Assembly (NCBI GenBank): GCA_014529385.2
Contig: CM043942.1
Location: 52,026,274 to 52,090,273, forward strand
Origin: Adiantum capillus-veneris
Taxonomy: Eukaryota > Streptophyta > Polypodiopsida > Polypodiales > Pteridaceae
Direction of reading: 5' to 3'
DNA length: 64,000 bases
A model generated the notes under the pieces. That model was given only the letters and a program-made list of their open reading frames with translations. It was not told where the DNA came from and made no database searches. The translations under genes were made by a program, and so were the position numbers. This document shows, piece after piece, positions 1-10,913 of this stretch. Position 1 is the stretch's first letter. The number at the start of each line of letters is the position of its first letter.

Positions 1-74
1 TTGTTTCGCGCACCTCTCACAGCCAAGGGCTCGGTGCCTTCCCGGCTCACCTTTTGCACATTTATCCCCCGACA
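1..74 (+). repeat. 3' end of 5' LTR, element A
   Basis: Aligns with 16620-16694 (shared stretches GGTGCCTTCCCGGCTCACCT and TTATCCCC) and ends in GACA directly before a PBS-like site. The rest of the LTR is outside the window. Confidence 0.85.
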
Positions 75-78
75 TTCT

Positions 79-96
79 TGGTGAACCCGACGCGAA
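79..96 (+). other. Primer-binding site, element A
   Basis: TGGTGAACCCGACGCGAA begins 4 bases after the LTR end. TGG pairs with a tRNA CCA tail. The tRNA species is not assigned. Confidence 0.6.
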
Positions 97-152
97 ACGA
101 GCCGGGGTGAGCAATGTGGTGAAGAAGGATATCGACACCGTAAGAGGCTGCC

Positions 153-1646
153 ATGCAACAAATGATGCAGCAGTTTGTTGCTTACATGCAACAACAGCAG
201 GCTGCCCAACAACAGTACAATTTGCAAGAGAGGATCCGTAAAGCTCGGCACACAGTTACCGAGAAATTGCATCGATTTGAAGGTCGGGATATTAACAAAT
301 TCTGCAATATCTATGAACAGGCAATGGAAGATAATGGAATTGATGATGAGAACGCAGTAGAAGGGTTCCATTTGATTGCTCAGTCGGAACTTAGGAGTCA
401 AATTAAATAAATTCAGGTGCTTCAAGGACCGAATTGGCAGGATTTCAAGAAGGCGCTTCAGGAGGAATACTTCCTGGAGGATTCTCAAAGAGTAACCAGG
501 CAAAGGTTCATGAAGTGGGTGCAGAAGAAGAACAAAAATCTGTCTGCACGAGAGTTATTATGGGAATTTGAGAAGAAATTCGATCAATTGTCCTTGACAG
601 AGCAACGTTCAATGAGGGATCAGAAGGTTGACCTGTTCATCCAGGCTGCTGATCCTTGACTTCAGGAGAGTTTAGTGCAATTGCTAGAGGATCCAAGTGG
701 AGAATGGGGCTTAACATCCGACTAGAAGGTAGTCACCAAAGCAGTCAACATGATCATGAAACAACAGATAAGAGTCGACAAGATCATCGTGGCTGACATC
801 ATGGATGTTGGGGAGGAGGAACCTAAAGAGAAAACAACCTCTGCAATACCCAGAGTGCAGGAGCCAGTTCTTGACGAATTGATAAAAGGTATTCAAGAAT
901 TGAATTTGAATTTTAAAGCTGTTAAATTTGATGGTCTAGCTGCAAAGGGGTCTACATCGAAGCCTAGGCAGCAGCCACCATGCAAAGGCTGGGACCAATG
1001 CATGTGGTGTGACAGTGAAGACCACAAGCATGTTAAGGAATGTGATGATTTTGACGAAGCATATAAAAATAATGTGGTGTTCTGGAAGGACAAGAAGATA
1101 CACCTTAGGGCAACATGTGAGATGCTCCACCTGAACTTTGGTAGGGGCAGCATGAAGAAGATAGTTGATGAGATTCAGCATAATGTTTCTCTTGTGGAGG
1201 AAACTACATATGGGCTGCAAGTCTGCGGGAAGGGTGATGAAGATGGTGCAGGTACCAAGGGTCAATTATGGCCTTATGCTTTGAAGACAACAAAAACTGG
1301 ACAGGTAACTTATGGGAAGCTGCGGCAAGTAGGGAATTCAATTCGAGAAACCACAAGGTGGACTGATCCAATGGATTCCCTCTCGGTGTATGCGTTCATT
1401 GCGAAGTCTCAAGCTAATGAGGCTATGGTGGAGGAAAAGCGGAAAAGAGATGAAGAAGCTCTTGGGACATCGAAGAGGACAACGAGGTTCAACAACAAGA
1501 AAGAAGAAAGTCCTGCTCCAAAGCCCACTCCTGAAGTGGTGATGGAGGAGGCACCTAAGGACAAAAAGCAAAGAAAACCCAGGGGGCCCTCTTATAAGTT
1601 CAAGTCTGACATTGAATATAGCTACGGATTTAAAGAAAGTCTTTGA
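153..1646 (+). pseudogene. gag of element A
   Basis: One frame runs from ATG 153 to 1646 and is broken by three in-frame stops (TAA about 408, TGA 657, TAG about 723). The N-terminal part is Gln-rich, followed by a capsid-like helical region (RKARHTVTEKLHRFEGRDI). A zinc knuckle CMWCDSEDHKHVKEC at about 999-1043 has spacing CX2CX4HX5C. The C-terminal part is basic and Lys/Pro-rich. Upstream lie the LTR end and PBS; protease follows after a frameshift near 1630. Gag would package the RNA into virus-like particles. The stops rule out full-length product. Confidence 0.75.
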
Positions 1647-2464
1647 AGAGTGAATTCTGAATAGCAAGGTGGAGCTCACATTGGGTGATATATTGGGGAT
1701 TTCCAAACGTGAGTTTCATGAGGAGATAATAGATATCATCAAAAGGAAGCGGCAGATACCAAGTGAACAAGAGCCGGAGTTAGTGAAGAGCCAGGCGGTA
1801 CGCCACATTGAAGCAATTCTAGACGACTATGAAGAGTATTTGGCGAATCTTGAAGAAGAAGAAGAAGAGTCGAGGTCTATGGTGGTGTCAAATCCAACCT
1901 TACCTAAGGTAAGGCATGTTCATTTCAATGAAGATGACGATAGTGAAAGCATACCAAGGAGTCACTTTTCAAGGACTCATTGGGCAAGAGGAACAACCGA
2001 AATTGTTGTAAAGCTAGGCGACATCGAAGAACCGGTCTTAGCACTCATAGATCATGGATCGGAGATCAATTTGATGGCTAAAAGCTTGCACAAAAAGGGG
2101 AAATGGCCTATTGATGTGGACCATGGTTGGCGGATTTGAGCTACCAATATGCTTCCAGGCGACCTCTATGGTGCATGTGCAATGTTAAGGTAACTGTAGG
2201 GGATGTCTGTGATGAGCAAAACTTATTTATACAGGAGCATTCCTCTTATCCTTTATTTTGGGGCAACCATACATTACGGCTGTGCGAATGGAAACCAAAG
2301 TGATGGATGATGGCTCGGCCTATGCCAAGGTTCGGAGCCATGATGGTAAGAAAGCAGTGCAATTCTTGACTGTATGTGTTGACCATGCTAGGAATAAGGA
2401 CAGTCTATGTGATCATCCAATGCCAAAGATACACAAGGAGTTTAGAGAACACAGGTTTGCATAG
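1632..2464 (+). pseudogene. Retropepsin (protease) region of element A
   Basis: The frame after the gag frameshift encodes the linker VELTLGDILGISKREF and then the aspartic protease motif ALIDHGSEINLM near 2050, where the usual D-S/T-G-A appears as D-H-G-S. Stops occur at about 2139 and in the following 120 bases. The distal half resumes at 2258-2464 (GQPYITAVRMETKV, KAVQFLTVCVDH). The family cleaves the Gag-Pol precursor. The substituted active-site residue and the stops make it inactive. Confidence 0.75.
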
Positions 2465-2634
2465 GATTTTCTCGGAGTGCCATTAATGGTGGTACAATTG
2501 AGGAGAAGTTCTCGCAAAGAGAAGCTTTCTCTTCAGGGTTTTTGGGGTTAACATCTGAAGGTTCAGTCTCTTTCAAAAAATTTAATGATTTGCCGAAGTG
2601 AGAAAAATAGTATGTTTCAGGTATTCAAAGTGAA

Positions 2635-4068
2635 TTGCAGGGTTGTGATGTGCTTGAATCTAATGATGTGATTTCAGGAGTCTTTAAAGAGGTATCTTAT
2701 GAAGATACTATGTCAGTGCTTGAAGAGATCAGGAAAAACAGGTTACAAAGTGGAACTGAAGTAGTCAAGGTCCATTCAATAGACATGTATGATGAGTTAA
2801 GTTTATATAAAGCACTTATGCATATTGAAGATGATTTAGGTGAAACTGTTGAAGCGCAGGTAGAGACCAAATACAAGACTGTTGCAAACAAAGTGAGGCC
2901 AGTGGCTACACTGCTGCCAGTTGGAAGTGATGGGATGATCAAAGAGGCTTCTCGACAGCCTATACTCAGAAATCCAATTAACATAGGGCATAAGTTTACT
3001 AAGGAGACACTGCAGCAGCAGCTGAAGGTTGGAGAAGACGGTTTCCTCAATGAAAAGGAGATCCAATGTTTTCAAGGTATGCTCAAAAAACATGGTAAAG
3101 CTTTTGCTTTTGAGCCAACTGAGATAGGGTGTGTGGATCTGAGTGTTGTTTCACCAATGGTTATTTTCACTATTCCACACATGCCATGGAGCTTGCGTCC
3201 TATTCCAGTTCCTAAAGCTCACTTGCCAAAGCTCATCAATTTGCTTAATGAAAAGATCCAAATGGGAGTTTTGGAGCCGTCATGTGCTCCGTATTCTAAT
3301 CGATGGTTTACTGTTCCGAAGAAAAATGGTACATTAAGATTCATTCAGGATATGCAACCGGTTAACAAAGTAACAATCCGCAATGTGGGTAATGGCCCAA
3401 TTGTGGATAAATTTGTTGAGGCCTTTGTAGGTAGATCTATTAACTCCATGGGCGATCTTTATTCAGGATATGATCAATTCCAATTAGCTTGGGAGAGCAG
3501 GGATCTTACTACAATGCGTAATCCTCTTGGTTTGGTAAGGATGTGCACTCTGCCACAAGGTGCTACTAATTCAGTAGCTCATACGATGAATGGCATGAAT
3601 AAGGTATTAAGGGACTTTATCCCACATGTTACCATGCCTGTCATTGATGATCTACCAATTAAGGGCTGTGAAGAAGGCTCAAAAGATGAAGCAAAAGACT
3701 AGAGGGGGTGCAGACAATTTGTTGCTCAACATATTGTTGACTATGATGCTATATTATCAAGGCTTGAAGAAGTTAACTTAACACTTTTAGGTCAAAAATC
3801 AACTTTTGGAGCTAAGGAGGTCTTAATTGTGGGACATATGTGTAGTTCTGAAGGAAGAAGGCCAAGTCCAACAAAAGTTGAAGCAATCCAAAAGATGAAG
3901 GATACATGTTCTTCAGTTACTGAGGTTCGTCGATTCTTAGGCGCATGTGTGTTCTATCGTATTTGGCTGCCACACTTTGCCCATGTTGCAGAGGTGCTGT
4001 ATCAATTGCTACGGAAGGTAAGAGGTTTGTTTTTGAATAAGTTCACAAACAAGCTATTAAGAAATTAA
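2635..4068 (+). pseudogene. Reverse transcriptase of element A
   Basis: A 355-codon frame (2635-3702) has RT fingers/palm motifs LRPIPVPKAHLPKLI, VPKKNGTLRFIQDMQPVNK, GDLYSGYDQFQLAW and LPQGATNS, then the catalytic pair in VIDDLPIKG (3646-3651). A TAG at 3700 is followed in the same frame by HIVDYDAILSRLEEVNLTL, VGHMCSSEGRRPSPTKVEAI and VRRFLGACVFYRIWLPHFA, the connection/thumb. The P-I-K-G tail after the aspartates differs from most plant gypsy RTs and resembles what I remember of elements common in basidiomycetes. Several stops: not functional. Confidence 0.85.
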
Positions 4069-4557
4069 AGAAGATGCTTCTTGAGGCTCCGACCTTGAGG
4101 AAAGTTGATTATAAATGTGACAGGCCAGTTATTTTAACAGTTGACACTAGCCCGAAAGGTATTGGATGGGCTATAGGTCAGGATGATGTTGAAGGACACA
4201 GGTATGCAGTGAGATTTGGAGCCAAGGTGCTCAATTATTGTCAATGAGGATATCCGCAGGTTAAGAGGGCACTTTGGGGCGTTGCTACTGCTCTAAGGAC
4301 CGATAAAGAATACTTTACTGGAGCTTCCGTTGTGGTAGAGACAAATTGCTTGCCACTGATAGGGATGATTGCAAATTGCTCTACTCCGGACATTTCCATG
4401 CTACGATGGATAGCGTATATCAAGTCTCTTAACCCTGAATTTTGTCATATTGTAGGTAGAGATAAGCCTGTTGTAGATATGTTATCAAGAGCCAGGTTTG
4501 AAGATGAAGAAGAGATGCTGACCACGAGTGATGATGTTGACTTGAAGTTCTACACGT
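4069..4557 (+). pseudogene. RNase H of element A, cut by element B
   Basis: Continues from RT: EAPTLRKVDYKCDRPVILTVD, then WAIGQDD, one stop after LNYCQ, then WGVATALRTDKEYFTGA and the end-of-domain signature GRDKPVVDMLSRARFEDEEE. The domain degrades RNA in RNA/DNA hybrids. The coding frame stops making sense exactly where the LTR of element B begins (TGTTGGGCGC at 4558) and resumes at 14036. Confidence 0.8.
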
Positions 4558-5716
4558 TGTTGGGCGCATTTTTGACACCCCTTTTTTTGTAAATTTGTAC
4601 ATATGAACATGACGCCCGATGTCAAAAGGGCGTGTGGACTTTCTTTTTGTGGATTTTTTAGCTTGCTTTAGCAAGCACATGTACATGCACTGCAAGTCGC
4701 TAGTCTAGTGACAGCTATCGGGCTACTATAAGTGCCCGTGAGTGAGTTTTTTGAAGTGAGCCTTGTATATAACTAAAACTCATGTACAAACTTTAAAAAA
4801 GTTCATCCAAACATCAGAAATTTGCAGGTTTTAGCTCGTTGTGTCTCCTTGGTGCTCTTGGATGCAGTTTTTTGCCCCGACTAGCCTTCTCTACGTGTAG
4901 GGTGAAATCATGTTAACCCGTCATGATTTTTCATGTCTCGGACAATGCTAACTAGCACAATTTTGACATATGCTAACTAGTACAATAACTTGAGCTACAT
5001 CTCCAAGATCTATGACATATGGTATATCAATAGAAAGCACTTGAAACAAGTAATCCAAATGTACAACCTCCGACAAATTTTGATATTATTTGTAAAAAAA
5101 TTTACCGGACTCCCAATGTTTCGAAGATGTGCTAACTTGAAACTGCTAACTAGCACAAAAAGCGCGACAGGTTAACATGCTTTCACCCTGTAGTTGTGTT
5201 GGGACAGCTTTCTGTTCGCGTCAATTTTGCTCATGGAGGCATATGGAATCAATTTTGGTTATCTTCAGCTTTCTCGCCATTCATTTTTCAATATTTTTTT
5301 CAAGCTTTAAAGTGCCCCAATTGGAGTTGTTCTCTTCAGGTTACGACTAGTTCTCTACAGGGTTATGGCTATGGCAACCTAGTGGCAAATTGTGTGTAGA
5401 CAGATTCGGAGGGAATGTATCTACGAATTGTGGAATTAATGTTGAAGTTATGGGTTTGTGATGTTTGATTGTGAAAGGAGAGGCTCTCGTCTTCATCTGC
5501 ATTGGTCGGCGTGTGCTTTAAATCCGTGCTTTGACAGGGTTTTGCTCCTAAGTGACATTGGGTGGGCGACGGCTAGTAAATTCCCAAGGGTCTACTCCTA
5601 TTGGATTGGTGGTGTTTCAAAAATATTTTGCAAAGATTTTGGTGTCCTGTAGTTCTCTTTCAACGCTCTTGGGTGACATCACTATAGAGGTGTTTCAGTT
5701 TGCTTGTTTCCCAACA
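4558..5716 (+). repeat. 5' LTR of element B (1159 bp with insert)
   Basis: Starts TGTTGGGCGCATTTTTGACA and ends TTTCCCAACA. Matches 13165-14035 almost base for base except for 289 extra bases at 4900-5188. Without the insert the length equals the 3' LTR (about 870 bp). Confidence 0.9.
4900..5188. mobile_element. MITE-like insertion with 23-bp terminal inverted repeats
   Basis: Present in the 5' LTR of B and absent from the 3' LTR, so it inserted after B did. Ends are near-perfect inverted repeats: GGGTGAAATCATGTTAACC at the left against the complement GGGTGAAAGCATGTTAACC at the right, 21 of 23 matching overall. TGTA (possibly TGTAG) flanks both sides and occurs once in the empty 3' LTR. Three subterminal copies of GCTAACTAG(C/T)ACAA lie inside (near 4948, 4972 and 5140). 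No coding capacity. AT-rich and 289 bp, typical of a non-autonomous DNA transposon. The TSD length does not settle the superfamily. Confidence 0.8.
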
Positions 5717-5722
5717 GTGTTT

Positions 5723-5740
5723 TGGTGCCCGCCACCAAGG
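5723..5740 (+). other. Primer-binding site, element B
   Basis: TGGTGCCCGCCACCAAGG lies 6 bases after the 5' LTR end. It has the TGG start expected to pair with a tRNA CCA tail. The tRNA is unassigned. Confidence 0.5.
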
Positions 5741-5780
5741 AATCGGTTCAAGTTACCTTCAGTTTACAGATTTTGAAGAC

Positions 5781-6905
5781 ATGGCATTTAATTTTCCGGA
5801 GTTTAATGGAAAATCAAATGAAAGTTCCAAAGCTTTCATTGAGAGAATGGAGTTTGCTTGCCTTCTTGCTGACAAGCAAGACCTAGAGTTGGTGTTGCAA
5901 ATCTTCTATTTCTGTTTGAAGGGAGATACTAGGGAATGGTTGGAAGGCTACGAAAAGGAGCTAAAATCAGCCCAACCTCCTCAAGTTATGACTTATGAAA
6001 TGGTAAGTCATGCTTTTCTTACACACTTTCAACAGGAGGAAGACCCACAAAAGGTATGGCAGTCTATTCAAGGCTTAGTACAAGGTGAAGGCCAAACCAT
6101 AGAAGACTTTGTCAAGGCATTCAATGCATTATGGACAAAGTGGTGTACATCTTTCGGGGCTAAAATTCCTCCAGCCATGTTGAAGAAGGACAGGTTTCTT
6201 GCAAGTTTGAGGAGTAACATATGCTTGAAGGTAGAGCTCAAGCAGCCAAGGACCTTTGAGGAGGTAGTTGAAATTGCAAAGAATAAAGAGTGGAAAGCAG
6301 AGCGTCTTCATCAACTTGGAATCAATGTCGAGCCAAAGCTTGAAGTGAAAGTGGTAGAGCAACCAAGGGTCCTCATCAGGGAGCCAGGTTATGATCAACA
6401 AGCTTCTCATGATGTGAATGCCTTTCGCAAGGAGATGCAAGAGGTTGTCGGTCTTATGAAGAATCTTATTGTGCATATGATTGGAGGTGGAAGAGGTCAA
6501 AGCTATGGATATGGACGTGGTTATGGAAGCAATGAGGGTTATACAGGTGGTAGAGGAAGAGGCATGGCTGGAAGAGGGGATATGTTTCAATGTTACAATT
6601 GTGGTGAATCGGGTCAAAAAAGCCCTCAATGTGACAAGCCAAAGAGAATGGGTGGTGACATGTTTCCTCTTCCTCCACAAATTTCTTCTCGAGCTCAAGA
6701 TTATGGTATTGAGATTAAAGGGGAAGCAGGACCAAGTGGATTGACAACAGAAGAAAAGGGAAAAACAAAAGTGGTAAGCATAATCTGTTTGGAGAAGAAA
6801 GAGGATGATTTGGGAGCTATGGTCATGCCTGTAGGTAAGAGGGTTACAAGAGATCATGACATGAGTGATGCAAGTCCCAGCCATAAAAGAGGGAAACAGG
6901 TATAG
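5781..6905 (+). CDS. gag of element B
   Basis: An uninterrupted frame of 374 codons. I chose the ATG at 5781 (MAFNFPEFNGKSNESS) because upstream codons are leader/LTR sequence. Capsid-like retrotransposon gag domain at about residues 1-160: FIERMEFACLL, WLEGYEKELKS, SIQGLVQGEGQTIEDFVKAF. Then a Gly/Arg/Tyr-rich RNA-binding stretch, then one zinc knuckle CYNCGESGQKSPQC (6591-6632). The usual His of CX2CX4HX4C is Gln (CAA), one base from a His codon, which should weaken zinc binding. The C-terminal part is charged. Protease follows. Confidence 0.8.
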   Translation: MAFNFPEFNGKSNESSKAFIERMEFACLLADKQDLELVLQIFYFCLKGDTREWLEGYEKELKSAQPPQVMTYEMVSHAFLTHFQQEEDPQKVWQSIQGLVQGEGQTIEDFVKAFNALWTKWCTSFGAKIPPAMLKKDRFLASLRSNICLKVELKQPRTFEEVVEIAKNKEWKAERLHQLGINVEPKLEVKVVEQPRVLIREPGYDQQASHDVNAFRKEMQEVVGLMKNLIVHMIGGGRGQSYGYGRGYGSNEGYTGGRGRGMAGRGDMFQCYNCGESGQKSPQCDKPKRMGGDMFPLPPQISSRAQDYGIEIKGEAGPSGLTTEEKGKTKVVSIICLEKKEDDLGAMVMPVGKRVTRDHDMSDASPSHKRGKQV

Positions 6906-6961
6906 GTAAAGAGAAGAAGAAGAGAAAGCCTAGGAAACATTACAATGCATCTGACTTTCCT

Positions 6962-7831
6962 TTGGGAGAAGGGCAACCAAATTATAGTTTAAGGGCAGAT
7001 TTGGTGGGTAGAAAGGCTGATGTTACCTTTGGGAAACTCATGGAGATGTGTCCCAAGTTAAAGAGGCAATGGAATCACGTAGTCAACCCCATGAAGAAGG
7101 AGCCTACAAGGGGGTCAGTGAGAGTCCTATCTTTGAATGAGCTACCTGATATATGCCCCACTATGGATGCATGGCATACGAGGAAGTGCATTGGAGAGGC
7201 TTATATTGATGGAGGTGCACAGGTATGTGTTATTACTCAAGCTTGTGTATCAAAGTTGGGACTCAACATGGTGTAGAATTCAGGTTGTGTATCAAAGTTG
7301 GGACTCAACATGGTGAAGAATTCAAGTTTTTGCATAAAGCTTGCCAACCAATCAAGGGTGAGATGCTTGGGAGTTGTAAAGGACTTGGAGATGGATGTAT
7401 TTGATGTTAAATTGCTGGTCAATTGCCATGTTATGCCCGCAGGTATTGGTGCTTTCCCTCTCATCCTTGGAAGACCATGGTTACAGGCAACCAAAGCTAT
7501 ACATGATTGGGGACATGGTACCATCACTCTCTACAATAGAAGGGGTGATTACAAGAAGTTTTACATGGCTAGCAAGAAATCTTTGGATGCTAATTTTGAT
7601 GAGAAAAGTGATGAAGAAGAGTCCTCAAGTGAAGAAGAAGACAATGGGGATGATGGCAGTGAAGTGGAAGATAGTAGCGATAGTGATCTAGATGTTTCCT
7701 CCTTGTTTCTTGAAGAAGAGCATGATGAGAAACAAAGATTTCTTGGCCTTATGGAGAATGAGGATATCTCTGGTCCTTATGATCAAATTGAAGAGCTGAT
7801 GCAACCCAAAGTTCAACCTAATGTCAAATAG
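6962..7831 (+). pseudogene. Protease of element B, split by an in-frame duplication with a stop
   Basis: The linker SLRADLVGRKADVTFGKLM leads to the retropepsin motif YIDGGAQVCVIT (active-site D at 7208; DGGA in place of the more common DSGA/DTGA). A 42-bp tandem duplication (7243-7284, 7285-7326) repeats CVSKLGLNMV, and its first copy contains TAG. The same frame continues after it to the flap/end signature LILGRPWLQATKAIHDW, then an acidic Ser/Glu/Asp tail to 7831. The stop separates the active site from the rest of the enzyme. Confidence 0.8.
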
Positions 7832-7846
7832 GAGCTGATACAAGGT

Positions 7847-8027
7847 ATGTTGTCTCCCGACTTGACTAGTCATGAGAAGGGTGAGTACCTACATATGATA
7901 CAACAATTTCCCCAATTATTCATCACTTCTTATGAGGAAATTAGAGGCTTTCAGGGAGAGGGAATCCACATTCCAATCAAGGAAGGAGCTCATCCCGTAC
8001 GCCAAAAGCTAAGGAGAATTGGGCACG
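7847..8027 (+). pseudogene. Start of element B reverse transcriptase, cut by solo LTR
   Basis: QQFPQLFITSYEEIRGFQG and HIPIKEGAHPVRQKLRRIGH are the N-terminal approach to a gypsy RT. The frame is lost at 8028 where the 2-kb insert begins and resumes in phase at 10039, with the 5-bp repeat GCACG on each side. Confidence 0.8.
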
Positions 8028-10033
8028 TTGTCGAGAAATTTGTGGTCTTGCCAGGAAAGCACCGGGCTTATGGCTATGAGAGTTTGTGAGAGAACTCAAC
8101 AAAAACTATATGAAGGAGTTAAACCATAGATTCCATGAAGACTAGGGTTTGGAAAGAAGTACAATCAAAGAAGCCCACCCATTCTCTCTTGCACTCACAC
8201 GCACAAAGAAAGAACACAAAAGAGAATGTCAAAATAGCACAAAGATGAAAACATCAAGGCTATGGTCATATCGTATCATTGGTAATATGAAAGGGTTAAT
8301 AGATGAGTTAATGGAATTCAATCTTGGCTGACCAAATATGCTACGAATTGTTCTTTGGAATTGTAGTTTTGTGCTTACCATAATATATATATTTTGTCTA
8401 GTGATTGGGATTAATTGTCTGTACAAATCCTCTTGGTTCAAAGCAAGATAACTACGCTTACGTCAAAAGAAAAGTTATAGTCTATGAGAGGTAGTATGAT
8501 GGGATCCGGTGATAGAAGTATTTCATTGAGCCTTTCTGGGCCAAAGAGAAACACTATACGTTGTTGAAAGTGTATTTTACGGCTAATCCATATGTTAATT
8601 TTAATAGATCGTACAGAGTGAAAGCGATAGAAATTATCATCATGTGGGTTATTAATCTAGGATAGTATGTGAGAAATGTAGATATGAGAGAAGTGAAGAA
8701 ATGAGAAGTTTCCCTCCCAAGCCCTATTCTTGCCCGTAGGCAATAAGGATATTGCGGGGAGAGATGTACCTGTAGCAAGGAGAACCTAAAATTTGTAGAG
8801 AGGATGAATTACTAAGAGTGAGAGAGATAGGTTTGGTTAAGGAGATGAGATTAGATATATATATATAATGGGTTAGAGATGAAAAAGAAAACAACAAGAA
8901 ATCAAGAAAACATCAATGTAGAACACATCTTACTTGACAAACCCTTCGGCACCATTATTGATGGAGAGAGAAGAAGAGGGGAGAATTCAACTTTGATTGA
9001 TACGCCAAGTCCATGCCCTTCTTTGATTAGAGTTGATCTTCCAAGGATAGCATGCAAGGATGGCTAGTCTTCCTCTAGGAGAAAGTGTAGGCTTAGGCTT
9101 ATGTTAATGGCTAAGTACAATTAGGCATTACTACCCACTCCCTCAAGAATTCCTCTCATCAATGGCTTGAATGCTTGAGTTCATTTTCAAGGAAGAAGAG
9201 GTCCCCTTTTATAGGTGAAGGGAATCCCCAAGGGTTTACACAAGAAGAGAGGAGCCAGTGTGAACAGGAATTGAAAAAGTCGGAAATGAGCTGTCCCTGC
9301 ATGATGTGGGCAGACTGGGGTCCAGTATTTTGATCATATCTCTTCAACCGTATCTCCAAATAAAAAAGTAAAAATATGGGCAAAAAATGCTGCTCATTAG
9401 CTACGATTTTCATTTTAAAATCGTTTTCCAATTCAGATTGGAACCTTGTGTAAAAAATTCATCAAAATAGGGTCCATTTCTGGCAGCAAAAGTCTTCCTG
9501 TGGTCCCCTTAGCCTAGACTTTCATTTGATTCCAAAGGACACCTCATGCCATATGAAAGCATGACATTGCTCCTTGATAAATTTTTGTAATCATGCTTGC
9601 AATAATGCATTAAAATAAGTGTATCTTTGAAATCATGCCACCTAGTGTCCCACTAGGATTTGGTTCCCTCCTAGTAGCTATTTAAAAAGAAATATAAGAA
9701 AAATATGAAAAATACATAGAATATATATATATTGGAGTTTACCTTAGATATAGGATCTAACTAGGGTGTGAGATGATAATGAGATAGTAGAAATAAAAAA
9801 TCAATATTTTTTGCCCCAAGTTAAACAGGCGGAGCTATTGATGCTTTTCCCATAGTATTTTCTGATGGTGGTAAAGTAAGAATAGGTTACCCTTGAGAAA
9901 AATAATAGGATGAGATAGAAGGCTTATTATTATACCTAAATATGCATATGTAAATTATAGGAAAGATAATTATGTATCTAAAAAATTACAAGATAGATCT
10001 TGTAGCATGCGTTCCCACTATGTACGTGTCACA
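8028..10033. mobile_element. Probable solo LTR (about 2.0 kb) inserted in RT of element B
   Basis: Flanked by GCACG on both sides (8023-8027, 10034-10038). The insert begins T-TGTCGAG and ends GTGTCACA, so it has TG...CA ends apart from one extra T at the left. Removing it with one GCACG restores the RT frame exactly. No meaningful ORF, AT-rich, with TA-dinucleotide runs at about 8855-8868 and 9721-9732. No terminal inverted or direct repeats seen, which argues against a DNA transposon or a small two-LTR element. The parent family is not present in the window. Confidence 0.65.
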
Positions 10034-10912
10034 GCACGACAACGTACAACTTAATGCTTTAAAGGAAGAGGTAGACAAGCTTCTTGAAGCAGGTTTCATA
10101 TGTCCTGTGAGCACTGCAGAATGGGTGAGTCCTGTTGTTGTCACACCCAAGAAGGATGGAAATTGGAGGATATGTGTTGATTTTAAGCCTGTAAACGCAG
10201 CCATGAAGAGGGATCCATACCCTCTTCCTTTCATAGATGACATACTTGATTCTTTTGCAGGGCATGAGAGGTATAGCATATGTGATGGATTATCTGGATA
10301 TTTTCAGCTCACCTTGGCTTTAGAAGATCGAAATAAGACCACAATTATCACGCCATGGGGATGCTTTTGTTATTGTGTGCTTCCTTTTGGTCTTATGAAT
10401 GGCTGTGCATGGTATCAAAAGCACGTCGACAAGGTGTTCTCTCCCTTTCTTGGCAAGTTTGTGAAGGATCTTATTGATGAATTTTGTGTTTATAGCTCTA
10501 GAAAGGATCATTGTGCAAAGCTTGTGATGGCATTGAAGCAATATGATGAAAGTGGAGGTCAACTCAACCCAAAGAAGTGTCATCTTGCTCAACCAAGAGT
10601 GAAGTTTTTGGGGCATATGATCTCAGAGAATGGGATTGAAGCGGACCCTGACAAAGTGAATGCTTTGGTGCTCCTCCCATCACCTAAAGATACAAAACAA
10701 CTTTCTATTTTTATTCAAAAGGTGAAGTATATGGCAAGGTTCATTCCTTTGTCCTCTCAACTTCTTTATCCTCTACAACAAGTAGCAAGGTTGGATCCTC
10801 TACAATGGACAAATGAATGTGAAGAGGTTTTTCAAGGTATCAAAGAGGTTCTTGGTTCTCTTCCTGCTATGCAAGCTCCTAATTGGGATAAGGAGTTTTA
10901 TGTGAATCCATG
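10034..10912 (+). pseudogene. Reverse transcriptase of element B (main part)
   Basis: Motifs in order: KEEVDKLLEAGFICPV, WVSPVVVTPKKDGNWRICVD, YPLPFIDDILDSFAG, YSICDGLSGYFQLTLA, LPFGLMNG, the catalytic region LIDEFCVYSS, then VKFLGHMISENGIEADPDKV and a thumb. The second catalytic Asp (10479-10481) reads Glu. Ends at a TGA at 10910 inside the RT/RNase H junction. The insert before 10034 and the altered active site make it inactive. Confidence 0.85.
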
Positions 10913-10913
10913 A

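Noticed and set aside
6129-6884. Minus-strand 251-aa ORF rich in Leu, Ile and His
   Set aside because: Antisense shadow of the gag of element B, which has recognisable gag and knuckle motifs.
8028-10033. DNA transposon with inverted ends (ACGTTGTCG near both ends)
   Set aside because: The apparent inverted match at the ends comes mostly from the duplicated target GCACG and the adjoining host bases; the true ends do not form a TIR.
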